Shown: positions 57,975-64,000 of the stretch, piece after piece
How the letters are laid out: every line of letters begins with the position of its first letter
How positions within the stretch are numbered: the stretch's first letter is position 1
NCBI GenBank assembly: GCA_963707135.1
Contig: CAVPOY010000023.1
Coordinates: forward strand, 62,001-126,000
Source: JBGSTR01 sp963707135
GTDB taxonomy: Bacteria; Pseudomonadota; Gammaproteobacteria; Chromatiales; Chromatiaceae
DNA: 64,000 nucleotides
Reading direction: 5' to 3'
Notes under the pieces: model-generated
Told to the model about the DNA's origin: nothing
What the model saw: the letters and a program-made list of their open reading frames with translations, nothing else
The model's database searches: none
Position numbers and translations under genes: made by a program

Positions 57975-59846
57975 ATGAACTACAGCGTCGCTGACATCTG
58001 GAAAGCGGTGCTCGGGCGCCTGCCGACAACGTGGCGGTCGCTTTTTGTCATCCACCTCGGCTACGCCGCCCTGGGCGTGCTGTTGCTTGCACCGGTGACT
58101 GGCGTTCTGTTCCGCCTTCTGATCGGCCTCTCCGGTCGCACGGTGCTCGCGGACCAGGATATCGCCTACTTCCTGTTGACACCGCTAGGGATATCATCAC
58201 TGGTCCTAGTCGTCGCGGTGCTCGTCGCCATCATGGCGCTCGAGCAGGCATCGATGATGGCAATAGGCGCCAGTCTTTCCTCTGGCGGGCGCAATCCCAT
58301 CCTCGACGCCCTCGTCTTCGCCGCCGGTCGCTCGCCCCGCATCCTGGAGTTCACGCTTCGCTTGGTTGCGCGGCTGCTGCTGCTCGCCGCTCCCTTCCTT
58401 CTCGCGGGCTTCGCTGTCGCGTGGCTGCTCATCACGAAATACGACATCAACTATTACCTTCAGGCGCGTCCTCCGGAGTTCTGGACCACGGCGGCACTCG
58501 TCGGTTTGCTGCTGGTCGCGATGCTGACGCTGGTCATACGAAAGCTCGTTGCATGGTCGCTGGCGCTGCCTCTGGTCCTGTTTCTCGACGTGTCGCCGGC
58601 CCGATCGTTCATCGAAAGCGACCGGCTGACGGTGGGCAGTCGGCGTTTGATCCTGCAGGTCATGGTTCTCTGGGCGATTGCAGCCTTGGTGCTGGGTGCG
58701 CTGGTGCTGGGCGTCCTTCGGGGGCTCGGTGTCTGGATCGTCCCGATGTTCTTCGATTCACTGACGATACTGGCGGTCGTCCTCGGCGGACTGGTGGCCC
58801 TTTGGTTCGTCGCGAACCTGCTGGTCGCCGCATTCAGCGCGGCAGTATTCGCACTCGCCATCGTCGCCTTGGCCGAACGACTGGCGCCTGGTTTCGAGGT
58901 CGCCGAGCGCGAGCAGCGCGTCGCTTCGGTTCGCTTCCCGAGCTTGCGCGGATCCGCACGGCGTCTGGCCATGCTCCTGTTCGCTGCGGCCACCATCGCT
59001 GCGCTGACGGGCGCCTGGCTGGTCCACAGCATAGAGTTACGCGACGACATCACCATCGTCGCCCACCGAGGGGCCGCAGGAAAGGCACCCGAGAACACCT
59101 TGACCTCGGTCCGCCAGGCGATCCGGGATGGCGCCGACTGGGTCGAGATCGACGTACAGGAGTCCGCCGACAACCACGTCGTGGTGATTCACGACAGCGA
59201 TTTCATGAAGCTGGCGGGGGTCGACCTCAAGGTGTGGGACGGTAGCCTGGCCCAGATCGGCGACATAGACGTGGGCAGCTGGTTTTCCCCCGCGTTCGCC
59301 GCCGAGCGCGTGCCGACGCTGCGCGAGGTGCTCGAGGCCGTGCGTGGCAAATCGAGGGTCGTCATCGAGCTCAAGTACTACGGCTACGACAAAGATTTGG
59401 AGAGGCGGGTGGTGCAGACCGTCGAGGAGGCGGACATGGTCTCGGCGGTCGCGGTGATGTCGCTCGAATACCGGGCTATTCAGAAGATTCGCGCGCTGCG
59501 TCCAGACTGGACCATCGGACTGCTCTCGGCCGCCGCCGTGGGGGACCTGACCCGCCTCGATGCTGATTTCCTGGCGGTCAACATGGGAATGGCCACGCCT
59601 GGCTTCGTCCGCAAAGCCCGCGCGGCTGGCAAGCAGGTGTTCGTATGGACCGTGAACGACCCGGTATCGATGTCGCGCGCGATGTCCATCGGCGTGGATG
59701 GCATCATCACGGACGAGCCGGCAATGGCCCGCCAAGTCGTAGCCGAAAGGGCGAGCATGAGCCCGGTGGAGCGGCTGCTGATCCATACGGCCGTGCTCTT
59801 CGGCGAGCCCGTTGCCCCGCGTACGTACCGCGACAACTCACCCTGA
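57975..59846 (+). CDS. Glycerophosphodiester phosphodiesterase with N-terminal membrane domain
   Basis: A fusion of 623 residues. The first 350 residues are hydrophobic with about seven transmembrane segments (SLFVIHLGYAALGVLLLAPV, LGISSLVLVVAVLVAIMAL, and so on) and match the membrane-anchor domain of GDPD-type proteins. The catalytic GDPD domain starts ITIVAHRGAAGKAPENTLTS with the catalytic His and Glu/Asp sites (WVEIDVQES, VVIHDSDFMKLAG), and includes RVPTLREVLEAVRGKSRVVI, DWTIGLLSA and VFVWTVNDPVSMSRAMSIGV. The ATG at 57975 marks the start of family sequence. It probably hydrolyses glycerophosphodiesters from lipids outside the membrane. Confidence 0.9.
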   Translation: MNYSVADIWKAVLGRLPTTWRSLFVIHLGYAALGVLLLAPVTGVLFRLLIGLSGRTVLADQDIAYFLLTPLGISSLVLVVAVLVAIMALEQASMMAIGASLSSGGRNPILDALVFAAGRSPRILEFTLRLVARLLLLAAPFLLAGFAVAWLLITKYDINYYLQARPPEFWTTAALVGLLLVAMLTLVIRKLVAWSLALPLVLFLDVSPARSFIESDRLTVGSRRLILQVMVLWAIAALVLGALVLGVLRGLGVWIVPMFFDSLTILAVVLGGLVALWFVANLLVAAFSAAVFALAIVALAERLAPGFEVAEREQRVASVRFPSLRGSARRLAMLLFAAATIAALTGAWLVHSIELRDDITIVAHRGAAGKAPENTLTSVRQAIRDGADWVEIDVQESADNHVVVIHDSDFMKLAGVDLKVWDGSLAQIGDIDVGSWFSPAFAAERVPTLREVLEAVRGKSRVVIELKYYGYDKDLERRVVQTVEEADMVSAVAVMSLEYRAIQKIRALRPDWTIGLLSAAAVGDLTRLDADFLAVNMGMATPGFVRKARAAGKQVFVWTVNDPVSMSRAMSIGVDGIITDEPAMARQVVAERASMSPVERLLIHTAVLFGEPVAPRTYRDNSP

Positions 59847-60722
59847 CGACCTGTCGCCGCACATTCGCTGCATCAGCCACCTCACTGCACTCCCTGCACG
59901 CGATGGGCATTCCCCCCAAAACCGCCATCCGGAATGCGGGTTGTAAGGCTGGAGCGAAGTCGGCGCCGAGGCGGTGACGAGCCACCGCGATCGGATCTGC
60001 ACAACCGGAGGCACTGAGCAACTACGTCGCGTAATTGCCGGTTACCCACCGTGCGCCCGGCCGACGCCCAGCGGGTTCGCACCATCCTTCCGGCCGCCGA
60101 GTTGCTCACCCTGACCGGGCTCGGCAACCTCGCCTACGAAGAGCAACCGCGGCAGATCGCGGCGCTCAGTCGGTCCATCGCTGAGCGCCATGGGGTGCTG
60201 CTCGGCGCCGGTCGAGCCTGACGCACGGCCTACTTCCACGACCGCGGGATATGCCGCATCGGGCAGGGTATTTCACGGATTGTTTGCCGTGGATCAATAT
60301 CCATGCAAGATTAGTGGTTGGGCTCACAGTCCTCGCGTAAGCTTGCGCGTACCCGCGGCACTCAATGTTGTCTCTCTGGGGTGCTCACGAGGAGCAGCGG
60401 AAGGCAACAAAGGCATGTGCAGCGCACGGAACGAAGCCCGACGGGCAGTCGCCGCCCTCCCTGGCACCCTGCCGGGTGTCCCAGGGGTCCCGCCGCCTGC
60501 GGGAGCGATTTTCAATCGCGATCCGCCGCCGCGCGCTGTCCACCAGCGCTCGCACAACCCCAAGCGCCCCATCGCGACTGCAAGCCGCTCCCCTATCAAG
60601 AACGGATCGGCGGCGCACCTCATCCCGGTTTCCCAAAGGTGCCCCACGCGGGCACATGACCCCGGTTCCCGGCATAACGCCGGGAGCGAGACCGTCCGCA
60701 GCCAACCCGATAGGAGGAACCT
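59847..60722. other. Gap of about 875 bases, mostly without gene
   Basis: One stretch looks coding: from a GTG at 60051 to the TGA at 60219-60221 the 56 codons read RPADAQRVRTILPAAELLTL and GNLAYEEQPRQIAALSRSIA. It may be the 3' remnant of a lost gene or a real small one; no family recognised. The rest shows no supported frame, RNA or repeat, apart from the ribosome site TAGGAGG before 60723. Confidence 0.35.
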
Positions 60723-62080
60723 ATGAAAGCGAAAACGTCCGCGGTGCTCGTCGCCTGCTCAGCGGCGACACTGCTTCTCGCCGGCGCCGGCAGTAGCCGG
60801 GCGCTGGATCTGGAAGGGCTGACCCCGATGGAGGAGCTGGGAGCGCTCATCTTCTTCGACGAGACGCTCTCCATCCGCCAGAACCAGGCCTGCGCGAGCT
60901 GCCATGTGCCCTGAGGTGGGCTGGGTCGGCGAGGACTCCGACATCAACCTCGGCGGCTCGGTCTACGAGGGCTCGCGCCGGAACAAGCTCGGCAACCGCA
61001 AGCCGCCGAGCTCCGCCTACGCGACCCTGTCGCCGGTCTTCCACCTCGACCCCGTGCTGGGCTTCACGGGAGGCAACTTCTGGGACGGCCGCGCGACCGG
61101 CTGGAAGCTCGGCAACCCCGCCGCCGATCAGGCCCAGGGACCCTTCCTCAACCCGGTCGAGCAGGCCCTGCCGGACGCCGCCTGCGTCGTCAACCGGGTG
61201 TGCGAGGGCGACTACGGCACCCTGTTCCGGCAGGTCTGGAGCGGGGAGAACTGCGCGATCAAGTGGCCGGCCAACACCTTCGGGCAGTGCAACAGCCCCA
61301 CCGGCCGCGTGAAGCTCTCCGCAGCGGACAGGGAGCGGGTCGAGAACGCCTACGACCAGATCGCGCTGTCGATCGCCGCCTTCGAGGCATCGAAGGCCAG
61401 CAACGCCTTCACCGCCAAGGTCGATGCGGTCCGCGCCGGCGCGGCGAGCTTCACCCCCCAGGAAGCACTCGGCCAAAGTCTCTTCACGACCGCCGGCAAG
61501 GGGAGATGCGCTCGTGTGCCATCGGGGTTCGCCGCCGACTGGACCCTCGCCGCTGTTCAGCGACTTCGGATACGACAACCTCGGTGTGCCGAAGAACCCG
61601 CTGAACCCCTTCCTGCTCGACAACCCCGGCTGGGTGGACCCGGGTCTCGGCGGCTTCCTGGCGACGCTGGAGGCGACGGTCCCGGACTATGCGGCGTTGG
61701 CGGACGCGAACCTCGGCAAGCACAAGGTGCCCACCACACGCAACGTCGCCCTCGGCTCCTGCGAGGCTGCCGAGCCTGGCGAGCCCTGCATTGAGAAGGC
61801 CTACATGCACAACGGCTACTTCAAGACCCTGAAGCAGGTGGTGCACTTCTACAACACCCGCGACGTCAAGGACCGTTGCGAGGATCTGGGCATCTACGAC
61901 GCCACCGTGGACGTGGCCATGGCCAACGACTGTTGGCCGGCCCCCGAGGTCGGGGAAAACGTCGTCGTCCATGATTCGCTAGGCAACGTCATCGTGGGCA
62001 ACCTCGGGCTGACCGAAGCGGAGGAGGACGCCCTGGTCGCCCTGATGAAGGCCATGTCCGACGGCTACTGGGTCAAGTAA
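60723..62080 (+). CDS. Di-heme cytochrome c peroxidase/MauG-type protein, two frameshifts
   Basis: Exported c-type cytochrome of about 450 residues once frames are joined. The ATG at 60723 follows TAGGAGGAACC. Signal peptide KTSAVLVACSAATLLLAGAG; first heme motif CASCH (residues 57-61). A stop in CCCTGA at 60910-60914 disappears if CCC is read as CC, giving HVPEVGWVGEDSD. Then come GGNFWDGRATGWKLG and NPVEQALPDAACVVNRVCEG. Near 61513 a second one-base shift hides the second heme motif, CARCH, after which PLFSDFGYDNLGVPKNPLNP and KVPTTRNVALGSCEAAEPGE continue. The GGNFWDGRA segment and the late heme fit the family that also includes MauG. The protein probably acts in the periplasm on peroxide or a specific substrate. 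Confidence 0.85.
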
Positions 62081-62095
62081 GACCCTGGCAACACG

Positions 62096-62117
62096 GCGGC
62101 GGGCTCCTGCCCGCCGC
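62096..62117 (+). terminator. Terminator hairpin after the di-heme peroxidase gene
   Basis: GCGGCGGG at 62096-62103 pairs with CCCGCCGC at 62110-62117 (loop of six bases), 16 bases after the stop codon, followed by TTACAACCCTCTTT. This is a good intrinsic-terminator layout with a weak T-tract. Confidence 0.7.
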
Positions 62118-62164
62118 TTACAACCCTCTTTAGCGATGAGCGCGGCGCATCCGCCGGGCAGTCG

Positions 62165-62512
62165 CTACGCCTTCGTGCTGGCGTCAAGCACCTTGCTGAC
62201 CCGGCCCCAGTGGAACACCCGGATCCCCGTGTGCCGCGTCGCAGACTCCCCGCCGAAGACCAACGCCGGCTCCCGCGCGCGATCGTCGGCGAGCGTCATC
62301 CACCGTTGCAGCCCCCGGAAGTAATCCGGGTTCAGGGTCTGTCCCGACTTGATCACGATAGGCATCAGCCATGGCCCGAGCTCGGCGACCACATCGATCT
62401 CTTTACCGCTGCTGTCGCGAAAGGACGGGGTCTTGAGTCTTACCTTCTCCAAGCAGTTTCTCAAGGCACTGCCCACCTGCAAAGCTGGAATCCCGTGAAG
62501 GGGGAATGCCAT
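62165..62512 (-). pseudogene. 3' fragment of a DUF4143 ATPase gene
   Basis: The 115-codon frame reads FRDSSGKEIDVVAELGPWLM, PIVIKSGQTLNPDYFRGLQR, WMTLADDRAREPALVFGGES and RVFHWGRVSKVLD. This is the C-terminal DUF4143 (restriction-fold like, EIDVV and IKSG) part of AAA ATPases often found in mobile or accessory loci. The ATPase domain is missing upstream, where the integrase-linked sequence begins, so only the gene's end remains. The N-terminal 30 residues before FRDSS are probably not native. Confidence 0.7.
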
Positions 62513-62635
62513 TGGATGTCTTCCGCAACAACCGGTCCTGACCGGGGGACCCTGAAGTGCTGAGCGCAGCGGACAGTCAAGAAATTATACGGTGAGCCGC
62601 CAGGGACGGCGGCCCCAGTGTCGGGTTATGGGACC

Positions 62636-62665
62636 TATGTAGAGTTCGCGTTTATGTAGAGTTCG
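62636..62665. repeat. Direct repeat before the recombinase gene
   Basis: TATGTAGAGTTCG occurs at 62636-62648 and again at 62653-62665, a period of 17 bases. It lies between the DUF4143 fragment and the tyrosine recombinase and could be part of a mobile-element end. Apart from this repeat no gene is supported in 62513-62780. Confidence 0.6.
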
Positions 62666-62780
62666 GGTCGTCTGTCAGCGGTAGATGCCGTGGTTGCTGA
62701 GTTCGGGCGAGGAAGCTCAATGGTGAACTCAACATAATTTTCAGGTTTTCTGGAGTGCCATCCACGCACGACAGGAGACC

Positions 62781-64000
62781 GTGATGAGTTCGACCCGACA
62801 ACTTTTCCGTCTACCGAAAGACTGGCTCCTCGCGAGCTGCCCCTTGGCGGCCTACGTTGGCGCGTTCGCGCGTTACCTTTGCGAACGGCGCCACGCATCC
62901 ATCACCCTCCGGAAGTACCTCGGTTGCCTCGCCCACTTCGGGCGCTGGATGAGTCAGTGCCAGCTGAACATCGAGTGCATCGACGAGGAGTTGGTGAGTC
63001 GATTTCTCGACGAGCATCTGCCGCAGTGTGATTGCGCCCGGCCGGTGTGCCGGAATCGCGTTGAGCTGCGTGCAGCACTCGGGCATCTGCTCCACGTCCT
63101 GCGCGCCGAGGCGGTGATTCCCGAAGCGGCACCGGGAACGACCCCGGTCGACGAGGAGCTACGCCGCTTCGACGCCCATATGGACCATGTCCACGGGTTG
63201 GCGCCGAAGACGCGCAGCATGCACCTGCGTACTGTCGGTCGCCTACTGCGAGAGCAGTTCGGCGATCAACCCGTCGTGATCTCGGCGCTCACGCCCGAGG
63301 ACCTGCGCCGGTTCGTGGCGTGCCAAAGCGAACGCTACAGTAGCGCCGGGTAACGCCGCCTCCATGATCTCGGCCTTGCGCGGCTACTTCCGCTTCCGCA
63401 CCACCTGTGGCGACCAGGTCCATGGGCTGATCGGCGTGCTCGCCTATCCGATCAAGTGGAAACTGGCTTCCCTGCCCAAGACCCTGAGCAGCGCCGAGGT
63501 TGAGCGTCTGGAGGCGGCGCTCGGCGGGGAGGGGCCCTCGGCACGCCGCTCCGATGCCATGGTGCGCTGCGCGCTGGATCTGGGCCTGCGCCGCGGGGAA
63601 GTCGCCGGACTCTCGCTCGATGACATTGATTGGCGTGCGGGAACCATTACTTTGCGCCGGACCAAGAGCCGTCGCGAAGACTGCCTCCCGCTACCGGCGG
63701 CGACCGGTCGCGCGATCGCCGATTACCTCCGTCTCGAGCGCCCGCAGACAGACAGCCGGGCGGTCTTTGTCCGCCACGCCACGCCTCGTGGTCGACCAAT
63801 CGGCCCCGACTGCGTCGGCAAGACGATCCGCCAAGCCTACGCCCGCGCCGGTCTGCCCTATACCGGCGCCCACCTGCTGCGCCACACCATGGCCAGCCGT
63901 CTGCTCGCTGGCGGCAGCTCGCTCAAGGAGGTGGCCGATGTGCTGCGCCATCGCTCCCTGGACACCACGCTGATCTACGCCAAGCTCGACAGCCGTAACC
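62781..64000 (+). CDS. Tyrosine recombinase (site-specific integrase), one frameshift, truncated by window end
   Basis: Phage-integrase-type recombinase. The N-terminal SAM-like core-binding domain reads PLAAYVGAFARYLCERRHAS and ITLRKYLGCLAHFGRWMSQC. The first frame stops at 63351-63353; one base removed near 63341-63351 restores NAASMISALRGYFRFRTTCG and the catalytic domain, with the first Arg in LGLRRGEVAGLSLDDIDW, HLLRHTMASRL (H-x-x-R), VLRHRSLDTTLIYAKLDSR (third His and the catalytic Tyr). The gene is cut at base 64000. Family members are found alone or as trios of recombinases in RIT-type elements; the second and third genes would lie beyond the window. Confidence 0.88.

Overview
The window looks like a high-GC gammaproteobacterium, most plausibly a Chromatiales-type (purple sulfur bacterium-like) organism. 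This is inferred from type IVa pilin genes, a complete-looking maltose/maltodextrin regulon with lamB, malM and malQ, and a compact menaquinone operon. No rRNA or tRNA gene was seen. Many genes carry single-base frameshifts, often at short homopolymers, so some breaks may be sequence errors rather than mutations.

Layout. 0.5-12.4 kb: a type IV pilin (pilE) and, on the opposite strand, a minor-pilin operon pilV-pilW-pilX-pilY1. An RND efflux pair (adaptor plus permease) lies between pilE and pilY1, and pilY1 is broken by about six frameshifts. 12.9-19.3 kb: a tightly overlapping operon menF-menD-menB-menA-menC plus a hotdog thioesterase (menI-like). It makes most of the menaquinone naphthoquinone ring and prenylates it; menE and menH are absent here.

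19.3-35.1 kb, minus strand: a cell-surface polysaccharide cluster with glycosyltransferases, an O-antigen ligase/polymerase-like membrane protein, an FkbM-like methyltransferase and an ABC exporter (wzm/wzt). It is interrupted by two decayed glycosyltransferases and an ISAzo13-like insertion sequence whose transposase carries a canonical A AAA AAG slippery site. The 27-31.5 kb part looks less GC-rich than its surroundings and may be acquired.

35.4-40.8 kb: a secreted spondin-domain protein, a frameshifted two-component system, two decayed small secreted-protein genes and a transposase remnant. 40.8-52.0 kb: the maltose system, with malQ, malM and lamB on the minus strand and malE-malF-malG-malK on the plus strand. 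An orphan DruA-like (DUF4338) gene preceded by four direct repeats (TTTGTCC core) sits between lamB and the malE promoter.

52.1-64.0 kb: a SulP anion transporter, an unrecognised secreted protein with a small partner, a DUF1835-type protein, a membrane-fused glycerophosphodiester phosphodiesterase, a di-heme cytochrome c peroxidase/MauG-type protein with two frameshifts, a DUF4143 fragment, and a tyrosine recombinase that runs off the window and probably marks the edge of another mobile element.
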